From NCBI RefSeq assembly GCF_030812475.1, contig NZ_JAUSSR010000007.1, positions 1 through 64,000 on the forward strand: a DNA stretch of 64,000 nucleotides. Direction: 5' to 3'. Below, piece after piece: positions 8,193-16,862 of the stretch. This DNA comes from Pseudomonas lini. GTDB lineage: Bacteria; Pseudomonadota; Gammaproteobacteria; Pseudomonadales; Pseudomonadaceae. Each line of letters begins with the position of its first letter. Within the stretch, counting starts at the first letter, position 1. Below the pieces are notes generated by a model. That model searched no databases and was not told the DNA's origin. It worked only from the letters and a program-made list of their open reading frames with translations. The position numbers were made by a program, and so were the translations under genes.

Positions 8193-11100
8193 ATGAATTT
8201 TTCCCAGTTCTTCATTTCACGGCCGATCTTCGCAGCGGTATTGTCGCTGCTGATCCTGATCGCCGGTGCCATCTCGCTGTTCCAGTTGCCGATCAGCGAA
8301 TACCCGGAAGTGGTGCCGCCGACCGTAGTAGTCCGCGCCAACTTCCCGGGCGCCAACCCTAAAGTCATCGGTGAAACCGTGGCCGCTCCCCTGGAGCAAG
8401 CCATCACCGGCGTCGAGAACATGCTGTACATGTCCTCGCAGTCCACCGCCGATGGCAAGATCACCCTGACCATCACCTTCGCCCTGGGCACTGACCTTGA
8501 CAACGCGCAGGTGCAGGTGCAGAACCGTGTGACCCGGACCGAGCCCAAGCTTCCCGAGGAAGTGACGCGCATCGGTATCACCGTCGACAAGGCATCGCCC
8601 GACCTGACCATGGTCGTGCACTTGACCTCGCCGGACAAACGCTACGACATGCTCTACCTGTCCAACTACGCCTTGCTCAACATCAAGGACGAGCTGGCGC
8701 GCCTGGGCGGTGTCGGTGACGTGCAGCTGTTCGGCATGGGCGATTACTCGCTGCGCGTCTGGCTCGATCCGAACAAGACTGCCTCACGCAATCTGACCGC
8801 CACCGATGTGGTGACCGCGATTCGCGAGCAGAACCGTCAAGTGGCGGCAGGTGCCTTGGGTGCCCCGCCTGCGCCGAATGCCACGGCGTTCCAGTTGTCG
8901 GTCAACACCCAGGGCCGTCTGGTTTCCGAGGAAGAGTTCGAGAACATCATCATTCGCTCCGGCGACAACGGTGAAATCACTCGTCTGAAGGACATCGCTC
9001 GCGTCGAACTGGGTTCCAGCCAATACGCCCTGCGTTCCTTGCTGAACAACCAGCCGGCGGTGGCGATCCCGATCTTCCAGCGCCCAGGCTCGAACGCGAT
9101 CGAAATCTCCAACGAAGTGCGCGACAAGATGGCGGAGCTGAAGAAGAGCTTCCCGGAAGGCATGGACTTCAGCATCGTCTATGACCCGACGATCTTCGTG
9201 CGCGGCTCCATCGAGGCGGTGGTTCATACCCTGTTCGAAGCACTGATCCTCGTTGTGTTGGTGGTGATTCTGTTCCTGCAAACCTGGCGCGCCTCGATCA
9301 TTCCATTGGTCGCTGTGCCGGTGTCGCTGATCGGTACCTTCGCGGTGATGCATTTGTTCGGCTTCTCGCTGAACGCCTTGTCACTGTTCGGATTGGTACT
9401 GGCGATCGGTATCGTGGTGGACGACGCCATTGTGGTAGTGGAGAACGTCGAAAGGCACATCGAGCTGGGAGAAACGCCCGTCGAAGCCACCAAGAAAGCC
9501 ATGCGTGAGGTGACCGGGCCGATCATCGCGACGGCGCTGGTGCTGTGTGCGGTATTTATCCCGGCGGCGTTCATTTCCGGACTCACTGGCCAGTTCTACA
9601 AACAGTTTGCCCTGACCATTGCCATCTCGACCGTGATCTCGGCGTTTAACTCGCTGACACTGTCCCCTGCCCTGGCCGCCGTGCTGCTCAAGAGCCACGA
9701 TGCGCCGAAAGATCGCTTTACCAAAGTGCTTGATAAACTGTTGGGCGGCTGGCTGTTCCGTCCGTTCAACCGGTTTTTCGACCGTGCCAGCCATGGCTAT
9801 GTCGGCACCGTAGCCCGGGTTATCCGCAGCAGCGGTATTGCGCTGCTGTTGTACGCAGGCCTGATGGTGCTGACCTTCTTCGGTTTCGCCCACACCCCGA
9901 CGGGTTTCGTACCCGGCCAGGACAAGCAATACCTGGTGGCTTTCGCACAATTGCCGGACGCCTCGAGCCTGGACCGTACCGAAGACGTGATCAAGCGCAT
10001 GTCCGACCTCGCCCTGAAACAGCCAGGCGTGGAAAGTGCGGTGGCGTTTCCAGGCCTGTCGATCAACGGCTTCACCAACAGTCCGAACGCCGGCATCGTG
10101 TTCGTGACCCTGAAGCCGTTCGATGAGCGTAAAGACCCGAGCATGTCCGCCGGTGCGATTGCCGGTGCCTTGAACGGTCAGTACGCCGGGATTCAAGAAG
10201 CCTACATGGCGATTTTCCCGCCGCCGCCAGTACAAGGTTTGGGCACCATCGGTGGTTTCCGACTGCAGATCGAAGACAAGGGCAACCTGGGCTACGACGA
10301 GCTGTATAAAGAAACCATGAACATCATCAACAAAAGCCACAACGTGCCAGAACTGGCCGCGCTGTTCACCAGCTACACGGTGAACGTGCCGCAGGTCGAT
10401 GCCGCTATCGACCGGGAAAAAGCCAAGACCCACGGCGTGGCCGTCAGCGACATCTTCGACACCCTGCAGATCTACCTGGGTTCGCTGTATGCCAACGACT
10501 TCAACCGCTTCGGTCGCACCTATCAGGTCAACGTTCAGGCCGAGCAGCAGTTCCGTCTCGAGCCGGACCAGATCGGTCAGCTGAAAGTGCGCAACAACAA
10601 GGGCGAGATGATCCCGCTGGCGACCTTTATCAAGGTCAGTGACACCTCGGGCCCGGACCGCGTGATGCACTACAACGGCTTCATCACCGCTGAAATCAAC
10701 GGTGCGGCAGCCCCCGGCTACAGCTCCGGCCAGGCGGAAAAAGCCATAGAGAAACTGCTCAAGGAAGAACTGCCCAACGGCATGACCTACGAATGGACCG
10801 ACCTGACCTACCAGCAGATCCTGTCCGGCAACACCGCGCTGTTCGTGTTCCCGCTCTGCGTATTGCTGGCGTTCCTGGTACTCGCGGCTCAGTACGAAAG
10901 CTGGAGCCTGCCACTGGCGGTGATCCTGATCGTACCGATGACCCTGCTGTCGGCCATCACCGGGGTGATTGCTTCGGGAGGCGACAACAACATCTTCACC
11001 CAGATCGGCTTGATCGTTCTGGTGGGGCTTGCCTGCAAGAACGCGATTCTGATCGTCGAGTTCGCCAAGGATAAACAGCAGGACGAAGGCATGAGCCCGC

Positions 11101-11375
11101 TCGAAGCAGTACTTGAAGCGTGCCGTCTGCGTCTGCGGCCGATCCTGATGACCTCCTTCGCGTTCATCATGGGTGTGGTGCCACTGGTGTTCTCCAGCGG
11201 TGCCGGTGCCGAAATGCGTCACGCCATGGGTGTGGCGGTGTTCTCCGGGATGCTCGGGGTGACCTTCTTCGGTCTGTTGCTGACGCCGGTGTTCTACGTG
11301 TTGATTCGTAATTTTGTCGAGCGCGGCGAGAAGCGCAAAGCGGCCAAGGCGCTGCAACTGGAGGCGCAACAATGA
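8193..11375 (+). CDS. mexF: RND efflux pump MexF
   Basis: This 1060-residue inner-membrane proton-driven multidrug transporter is the energised part of the MexEF-OprN tripartite pump. It starts MNFSQFFISRPIFAAVLSLL, has two large periplasmic porter regions, and twelve membrane helices. Helix 4 contains the proton-relay aspartates in IGIVVDDAIVVVENVERH, typical of the HAE1 family. The length is that expected for MexF. It overlaps oprN by four bases (ATGA), so translation is coupled. The adaptor upstream and channel downstream complete the pump. Confidence 0.95.
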   Translation: MNFSQFFISRPIFAAVLSLLILIAGAISLFQLPISEYPEVVPPTVVVRANFPGANPKVIGETVAAPLEQAITGVENMLYMSSQSTADGKITLTITFALGTDLDNAQVQVQNRVTRTEPKLPEEVTRIGITVDKASPDLTMVVHLTSPDKRYDMLYLSNYALLNIKDELARLGGVGDVQLFGMGDYSLRVWLDPNKTASRNLTATDVVTAIREQNRQVAAGALGAPPAPNATAFQLSVNTQGRLVSEEEFENIIIRSGDNGEITRLKDIARVELGSSQYALRSLLNNQPAVAIPIFQRPGSNAIEISNEVRDKMAELKKSFPEGMDFSIVYDPTIFVRGSIEAVVHTLFEALILVVLVVILFLQTWRASIIPLVAVPVSLIGTFAVMHLFGFSLNALSLFGLVLAIGIVVDDAIVVVENVERHIELGETPVEATKKAMREVTGPIIATALVLCAVFIPAAFISGLTGQFYKQFALTIAISTVISAFNSLTLSPALAAVLLKSHDAPKDRFTKVLDKLLGGWLFRPFNRFFDRASHGYVGTVARVIRSSGIALLLYAGLMVLTFFGFAHTPTGFVPGQDKQYLVAFAQLPDASSLDRTEDVIKRMSDLALKQPGVESAVAFPGLSINGFTNSPNAGIVFVTLKPFDERKDPSMSAGAIAGALNGQYAGIQEAYMAIFPPPPVQGLGTIGGFRLQIEDKGNLGYDELYKETMNIINKSHNVPELAALFTSYTVNVPQVDAAIDREKAKTHGVAVSDIFDTLQIYLGSLYANDFNRFGRTYQVNVQAEQQFRLEPDQIGQLKVRNNKGEMIPLATFIKVSDTSGPDRVMHYNGFITAEINGAAAPGYSSGQAEKAIEKLLKEELPNGMTYEWTDLTYQQILSGNTALFVFPLCVLLAFLVLAAQYESWSLPLAVILIVPMTLLSAITGVIASGGDNNIFTQIGLIVLVGLACKNAILIVEFAKDKQQDEGMSPLEAVLEACRLRLRPILMTSFAFIMGVVPLVFSSGAGAEMRHAMGVAVFSGMLGVTFFGLLLTPVFYVLIRNFVERGEKRKAAKALQLEAQQ

Positions 11376-12793
11376 GCCTGAAAGCCTTTCTGCCGAGCCT
11401 GCTGGTGCTGGCCCTGAGTGCCTGTGCCGTTGGCCCGGACTACAGAACCCCAGCCACCGAGCCGGCCAACATCACTCACGCTACCGATGGCGCCGCCGGC
11501 CAGAAGAACTTCGACCGTGCCCGCTTCGAAGGCATCTGGTGGCAGCAGTTCGAAGACCCGACCCTCAACCGGCTGGTAACGCAATCGCTGCAGGGCAACC
11601 GTGATCTGCGGGTCGCCTTCGCCCGCTGGAAAGCGGCGCGGGCGATCCGCGACGACGCCAGCAATGACGCCATGCCGACCATCACCAGCCGCGCCAGCAG
11701 TAACCTGGGCAAAGGTCAGATTCCTGGCCAGACCACCGACCGGGTCAATAGCGAGCGCTACGACCTGGGGCTGGATATGGCCTGGGAGCTGGACCTGTTC
11801 GGGCGCATCCAGCGCAATCTGGAATCCAGCGACGCCGAGCAGCAGGCGGCTGAAGCGGATCTGTACCAGCTGCAAGTCAGCATGATTGCCGAACTGGTGG
11901 ACGCCTACGGTCAACTGCGCGGTGCGCAACTGCGGGAAAAGATCGCCTTGGCCAACCTGAACAACCAGCAGGAATCGCGCAAGATCACCGAAAGCCTGCG
12001 CGATGCCGGTGTCGGCGACCAGCTCGATGTGGTCCGTGCCGATGCGCGCCTGGCGTCTGTGGAAGCCAGCGTGCCGCAACTGCAGGCGGAACAGGTCCGG
12101 CAGAAAAACCGCATCGCCACCCTGCTGGGTGAGCGGCCGGACAAATTGACGGTGGACCTCAGTCCCAAGGACCTGCCGGCGATTGCCAAGGCCCTGCCAA
12201 TCGGCGATCCGGGAGAACTGTTGCAACGTCGTCCGGACATTCTCAGTGCCGAGCGCAAACTGGCCTCCGCCACCGCCCGTATCGGCGTGGCCAAGGCTGA
12301 CTTGTTCCCGCGGGTCAGCCTCAGCGGTTTCCTCGGCTTCACCGCCGGGCGCGGTTCGCAGATCGGTTCATCGGCAGCCAACGCCTGGGCGCTGGGCCCG
12401 AGCATCACTTGGGCGGCGTTCGACCTGGGCAGCGTGCGCGCGCGTTTGCGCGGCGCCGATGCCGAAGCCGAAGGCGCCCTGGCAACCTACGAGCAGCAAG
12501 TATTGCTGGCCCTGGAAGAATCGGAAAACGCCTTCAGCGACTACGGCAAGCGCCAGCAACGCCTGATTTCGCTGATTCGCCAGAGTGAATCGAGCCGTGC
12601 CGCCGCCGACCTGGCGCAAATCCGCTACCGCGAAGGCACCGCAGACTTCCTCGTCCTGCTCGATGCCCAGCGTGAGCGCCTGGCCGCGGAAGATACCCAG
12701 GCCCAGGCCGAAGTCGATCTGTATCGCGGCATTGTAGCGATTTACAAGGCAATGGGCGGTGGCTGGCAACCAGAGACGGTGGCCAGGCAGTAA
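11372..12793 (+). CDS. oprN: Outer-membrane efflux channel OprN
   Basis: This 473-residue TolC-family (NodT/OprM group) lipoprotein forms the outer-membrane exit duct. The signal peptide ends LVLALSACAVGPDY, with the acylated Cys near residue 18 followed by the family's VGPDY motif. Two repeated outer-membrane-efflux domains follow (about residues 60-250 and 270-460), each with long helical hairpins, and the second contains LLQRRPDILSAERKL. Its ATG lies inside the end of mexF. A strong terminator follows 57 bases after the stop, closing the operon. Confidence 0.93.
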   Translation: MSLKAFLPSLLVLALSACAVGPDYRTPATEPANITHATDGAAGQKNFDRARFEGIWWQQFEDPTLNRLVTQSLQGNRDLRVAFARWKAARAIRDDASNDAMPTITSRASSNLGKGQIPGQTTDRVNSERYDLGLDMAWELDLFGRIQRNLESSDAEQQAAEADLYQLQVSMIAELVDAYGQLRGAQLREKIALANLNNQQESRKITESLRDAGVGDQLDVVRADARLASVEASVPQLQAEQVRQKNRIATLLGERPDKLTVDLSPKDLPAIAKALPIGDPGELLQRRPDILSAERKLASATARIGVAKADLFPRVSLSGFLGFTAGRGSQIGSSAANAWALGPSITWAAFDLGSVRARLRGADAEAEGALATYEQQVLLALEESENAFSDYGKRQQRLISLIRQSESSRAAADLAQIRYREGTADFLVLLDAQRERLAAEDTQAQAEVDLYRGIVAIYKAMGGGWQPETVARQ

Positions 12794-12850
12794 CCGGCCA
12801 GTAATGTAGCAACGAGCTCCTTTGGTTGGCCGCAACCAACCAGATTTTTG

Positions 12851-12882
12851 CCCCGCGCCTCATTCGGTCGCGGGGTTTTTTT
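12851..12882 (+). terminator. Intrinsic terminator of mexEF-oprN
   Basis: The hairpin CCCCGCG, loop, CGCGGGG is followed by seven T's. It is placed directly after oprN. Confidence 0.88.
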
Positions 12883-12906
12883 CTGAAGGTTTTGTGGTGT
12901 CTGTTC

Positions 12907-13086
12907 GGGCCCCTTCGCCGGCAAGCCAGCTCCTACAGGTTCTGCGCCAGTCACAGAATCTGCGCACAGCACATACCCTGTAGGAGCTGGCTTGCCAGCG
13001 AAGGGGCCCTTGAATCTTGCATCAACCTCGAAGTCTTGCATTGACTTTGAGGACGCCTTCGCTGGCAAGCCAGCTCCTACAGGGGG
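12907..13086. repeat. REP cluster (three palindromic units)
   Basis: Three copies of the Pseudomonas REP core (form TTCGCTGGCAAGCCAGCTCC or its complement) lie at about 12910-12939, 12977-13010 and 13054-13085 in alternating orientation. This gives hairpin-forming REP pairs between oprN and the deleted HlyD remnant. Confidence 0.85.
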
Positions 13087-13100
13087 CGTGGGTGGCCGCG

Positions 13101-13755
13101 TTATTGTTGGTTTTCCCGGACGGTGACGGTGGCCGTGGTCCCGGCACGCAGGCGGTTCTTGCCGGCATAATCGGCATCGATCTGTATCCGTACCGGCACC
13201 CGCTGCGCCAGTTTGACCCAGGTGTAGCTGGGGTTGATGTTGGCCAGCAGCCGGCCGCCCGGCAGATTCTCCCGGTCGGCGATGGCGAAGGCGATGCTTT
13301 GCACCGTGCCGCCGAAAGTCTCGCCGCTCATCAATTCGATCCTGACCCGATCGCCCTGCCCGATTCGCGGCAGCTTGGTTTCTTCAAAGTAGCCGCTGAC
13401 GTAAAACGAGTCGCTGTCCACCAGCGCCAACAGCGCCCCGCCGGCGGTGGCATAGTCGCCCTGGCGGGTCAGCAGGTTGGTGACGTAACCGGTGACAGGC
13501 GCCTGGACCCGAGTGCGCTGCAAATCCAGGGGCCATGCCAGCCAACGGTTGGCTGACGATGACCACCGCCATGATCGACCACTTGGGTTGGTCAAGGTCG
13601 AACAGGAAGGCCAGGTACAGGGTCAACAACCCGGCGGCGATCGTCCGCAAGGCGAACAACAGCACCCCGCGCCCGGGGTTGAGCATCGCCTTGAAGTATA
13701 AGAGCAGCGCTTGCATGGGAATGCCCGTTGGGTCATCTCCAGCAAGCGTAGTCAT
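13101..13755 (-). pseudogene. FUSC-HlyD efflux operon remnant fused by internal deletion
   Basis: Read on the minus strand, 13755 to about 13537 encodes the N-terminus of a FUSC-family aromatic-compound exporter (MQALLLYFKAMLNPGRG onwards, ending in VIVSQPLAGM). At about 13526-13537 this similarity stops. In another frame the C-terminal half of a HlyD/EmrA-type adaptor begins (LQRTRVQAPVTGYVTNLL, then DSFYVSGYFEETKL and RIQIDADYAGKNRL) and runs to a stop at 13101. In intact Pseudomonas operons the order is FUSC, DUF1656, HlyD. So one deletion has removed most of the FUSC gene, the DUF1656 gene and the first half of HlyD, leaving an out-of-frame fusion. Neither half can work. Confidence 0.85.
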
Positions 13756-13870
13756 TGCAGTGTTGCCCCGTCAGGTTTCAGTCAGGATGTTGGCGTCAGG
13801 ATTTGACTCACGGCCCCTCCTGACCGAAGCTGGCGGCTCTGCAACAGCTTGCCAGCTTCCGGATCCCTGC

Positions 13871-14926
13871 ATGTCCCAGTCCCGCCGCTACCTGATCATC
13901 AGCCTCTGTGTCCTGTTCGCCATCGGCCTAGCCTGGTTTTTCATGAGCAGCACCACCCCCGTGGTGCCGGCTGCGATCAAGCGCGGCTACACCGAAGCGC
14001 TCGACCAGGCCCGGGCGGGTCAGCCAGGTGCGGCGCGGGTGCTCTACCAGCAACTGGCACGCCCGGACCTTTCTCCGAAGCGACGTATCTGGCTGCATGC
14101 CGAACTGCCCAACTACCCAAGCTCCGTCGCCTTGAAACTGGCGGATGCGGACTTGCAGCATGAATCGCCGGACGTGCGCGTGGCGGCGATCAACAGCATC
14201 AGCGGCCTGGTGCCCAGCGGACAGCGCAGCCTGTTGCTGGGCCCGCTGCTCGATGACGGCGACCAGCGCGTGCGCTACGCCGCCGTGAACGCCTTGCTGG
14301 GACTTTCGCCAGACGATCTCGGTTTGTATTTCGGGACGCTGCAACACGCGATCGACGCCTGGGAACAGGACCTGAAAAGCCAGCCCGAAAGCGCCGATAA
14401 CCAATACCAACTGGCTCGGCTGCACCTGCACAATACCGAGTTGAAAGAAGCGCAACAGGCACTGGAGAGCGTCTTGCGTCTTGCCCCCGGCAACCTGCCC
14501 GCGCTGGTGATGCAAATTGAAGTGCTGGACAAACAGGGCCAAAGCGAAGCCGCCCGGCTGCTATTGGCCAAGCAGTTGAAGGCGCAACCCGATTCGGCCT
14601 ACCTGCAGCATGCCCTGGGGTTGTGGCTGCTGCATCACGGGCAAAGTGAATTCGCTCTGCTCGGCCTGTCCAAGGCGGTGGAACTGGAGCCGGACAACAA
14701 GGATTATCGCTACGACCTGGCCACCACACTGCACGGCGAACTGGAACTGGAAGCGGCGCAGAAACAGCTGCAGGAAATCGTCCAGCGCCACCCGGCCGAC
14801 CGCAGGGCCCGGGTGTTGTTGATCAATTACTGGAAGGAAAGCGGCCAACTGCAAAACGTGCAGATTTTGTTGGCGCAACTGGAACAGCTCAACCCCGACG
14901 ACCCGGCGTTGCAGCAGGGGCTTTGA
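13871..14926 (+). CDS. Membrane-anchored TPR protein
   Basis: This 351-residue protein has an N-terminal signal anchor (RRYLIISLCVLFAIGLAWFF). A helical repeat region follows that looks HEAT-like (residues about 75-125, with VRVAAINSISGL and VRYAAVNALLGL), then at least four tetratricopeptide units (about 150-345) with typical A-x3-L-x-P-x-N spacing (LESVLRLAPGNLPAL, LSKAVELEPDNKDYRY). Such proteins serve as periplasmic scaffolds, but no partner is evident. The ATG at 13871 is chosen because it gives the signal anchor; the ribosome site is weak. It stands alone between the deleted efflux remnant and a REPIN region. Function unknown. Confidence 0.75.
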   Translation: MSQSRRYLIISLCVLFAIGLAWFFMSSTTPVVPAAIKRGYTEALDQARAGQPGAARVLYQQLARPDLSPKRRIWLHAELPNYPSSVALKLADADLQHESPDVRVAAINSISGLVPSGQRSLLLGPLLDDGDQRVRYAAVNALLGLSPDDLGLYFGTLQHAIDAWEQDLKSQPESADNQYQLARLHLHNTELKEAQQALESVLRLAPGNLPALVMQIEVLDKQGQSEAARLLLAKQLKAQPDSAYLQHALGLWLLHHGQSEFALLGLSKAVELEPDNKDYRYDLATTLHGELELEAAQKQLQEIVQRHPADRRARVLLINYWKESGQLQNVQILLAQLEQLNPDDPALQQGL

Positions 14927-14984
14927 AAGGTCGTCCGAACGCGACCGCGTTACCGGGCGAACACCAATCCTGTGACTTGTTAAA

Positions 14985-15222
14985 GATCCCATGTAGGAGC
15001 TGGCTTGCCAGCGAAGGCGCACGGGTGTCCGGCATCGATGTCGACTGACACGCCGCCTTCGCCGGCAAGCCGGCTCCTACAGGGATCGGGTCGTGCCCAG
15101 ATCCCGTGACCGGCAAAGATCCCATGTAGGCGCTGGCTTGCCAGCGAAGGCGCACGGGCATCCGGCATCGATGTCGACTGACACGCCGCCTTCGCCGGCA
15201 AGCCGGCTCCTACAGGATCGGG
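14985..15222. repeat. Tandemly duplicated REPIN
   Basis: Two near-identical units of about 105 bp (14985-15090 and 15118-15222) each contain a REP, the spacer CATCGATGTCGACTGACACG and an inverted REP, starting GATCCCATGTAGG and ending CCTACAGG(GA)TCGGG. They differ at only a few positions, which points to recent duplication of a whole REP doublet. Confidence 0.88.
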
Positions 15223-15359
15223 GGCGTAAACGAATCTTGTGTGCAATCCCGGCAAAAAGTGTTGAACGCTCTTCGCCGCCAAAGGTCAAGTGTTCAGGCA
15301 GTCCATTCAGGCACTTCCGGCCTGCTGCCTCGTATCCCCTGATCTTGAGAGGGCATTAT

Positions 15360-16862
15360 TTGTCTACATCTAACGAGTTGTTCAGTGCAAAAGCCGCCAC
15401 CGGCATCGACGGTCTGGATGACATCCTGGTCGGCGGATTGTCCCGCGGTCATGTGTTTTTGCTCGAAGGTGAACCCGGCACAGGTAAAACCACTGTTGCC
15501 CTGCATTTTCTGTTGGCCGGCGCACGAGCCGGCGAGCGCTCGTTGTACATCACCTTGTCGGAAACCGAGCGCGAACTGCGCCAGGGTGCGTTGTCCCATG
15601 GCTGGGAGCTGGATGAAAACATCCACATCTTCGAGCTGACGCCCCCGGAAAGCCTGCTCAATTCCGAACATCAGCAAAGCCTGCTGTACTCCTCCGACCT
15701 GGAACTGGGCGAAGCCACCAAGCAGATTTTCGAAGTGGTCGAGCGGGTCAAGCCGACTCGCGTAGTACTCGACAGCCTTTCCGAGATCCGCCTGTTGGCC
15801 CAGAGCTCCCTGCGCTACCGGCGCCAGATCCTCGCGATCAAACACTACTTCGTGCGCTATGACGCCACGGTGGTGTTGCTCGACGACCTGACCACCGAAT
15901 CCCTCGACAAGACCGTGCACAGTGTCGCCCACGGCGTGATTCGCCTGGAAGAACTGACCCCCAACTATGGCGCCGAGCGCCGGCGGATCCGCGTGGTGAA
16001 GTACCGCGGCCAGAAGTACCGTGGCGGCTACCACGATTTCACCATCATGGGCGATGGCGTCCACGTGTTCCCGCGCCTGGTCGCCGCCGAACATCGCGGC
16101 GTGTATATCCGTCAACAGTTGACCAGCGGCATCCAGGAAATGGATGCCCTGCTCGGCGGCGGCATCGAGACCGGGTCCAGCACCTTGATCCTTGGCCCGG
16201 CCGGTACAGGAAAATCGCTGATCTCGATGATCTTCGCCGCAGCGGCCGTGGCCCGGGGCGAGAAAGCCGCGTTGTTCATTTTCGATGAAGAACTGGGGCT
16301 GTTGTTCGAGCGCATGAACAACATGGGCATCGATCTGAAAGCCCTGCAAGACACCGGCAACCTGCTGATCGAACAAGTGGATGCAGCCGAATTGTCCCCC
16401 GGCGAATTTTCGCACCGGGTCCGCCGCTGCGTCGACCAGCGTGATATCAAGACCGTGGTGATCGACAGCATCAATGGCTATCAGGCGGCAATGCCTGAAG
16501 AAAACGCCCTGGTGCTGCACATGCACGAGTTGCTGCTGTACCTCAATCGCCGGGGCGCCGCGACGTTCATGACCGTTGCCCAGCACGGATTGGTCGGTGA
16601 CATGCAGGCCCCCGTAGACATCACCTACCTGGCCGATACCGTGATCCTGTTGCGTTACTTCGAAGCACTGGGCAAGGTTCGTCGGGCGATTTCGATCATA
16701 AAGAAACGCACCGGCAGCCATGAATCGACCATTCGTGAATACCGCATCAGCGGCCAGGGCATGACGATCGGCGAACCGCTGGACGCGTTCCAGGGCGTAC
16801 TGCGCGGTGTACCCACTTATATGGGCGCGAGCAATCCGTTGCTCGGGGACGAGAGCCCGTGA
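15360..16862 (+). CDS. KaiC-like double-domain ATPase
   Basis: This 500-residue cytoplasmic protein has two RecA/KaiC domains. The first (residues about 8-245) carries Walker A GEPGTGKTTVALHF and Walker B RVVLDSLSEIRLL. The second (about 255-490) carries GPAGTGKSLISMIF and TVVIDSINGYQ. Each has a catalytic Glu after an inner strand (ITLSETEREL; IFDEELGLL). The start is TTG at 15360 with GAGAGGG upstream, matching where the family begins (MSTSNELFSAKAATGIDGLD); an extension from 15093 would run through REP DNA. In the region matching the KaiC phosphosites (DITYLADTVILL) the Ser-Thr pair appears to be Thr-Tyr. No KaiA or KaiB is nearby. The gene overlaps a hybrid kinase by four bases, so it likely acts in that kinase's signalling path. 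Confidence 0.88.
   Translation: MSTSNELFSAKAATGIDGLDDILVGGLSRGHVFLLEGEPGTGKTTVALHFLLAGARAGERSLYITLSETERELRQGALSHGWELDENIHIFELTPPESLLNSEHQQSLLYSSDLELGEATKQIFEVVERVKPTRVVLDSLSEIRLLAQSSLRYRRQILAIKHYFVRYDATVVLLDDLTTESLDKTVHSVAHGVIRLEELTPNYGAERRRIRVVKYRGQKYRGGYHDFTIMGDGVHVFPRLVAAEHRGVYIRQQLTSGIQEMDALLGGGIETGSSTLILGPAGTGKSLISMIFAAAAVARGEKAALFIFDEELGLLFERMNNMGIDLKALQDTGNLLIEQVDAAELSPGEFSHRVRRCVDQRDIKTVVIDSINGYQAAMPEENALVLHMHELLLYLNRRGAATFMTVAQHGLVGDMQAPVDITYLADTVILLRYFEALGKVRRAISIIKKRTGSHESTIREYRISGQGMTIGEPLDAFQGVLRGVPTYMGASNPLLGDESP

Noticed and set aside
9381..11372. 663-codon open frame antisense to mexF
   Set aside because: Mirror of a highly conserved RND pump in high-GC DNA; composition (His, Gln, Arg rich) and lack of motifs show a shadow frame.
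15294..16721. 475-codon antisense frame over the KaiC-like gene
   Set aside because: The sense strand has two complete ATPase domains; the antisense product has no recognisable domain.
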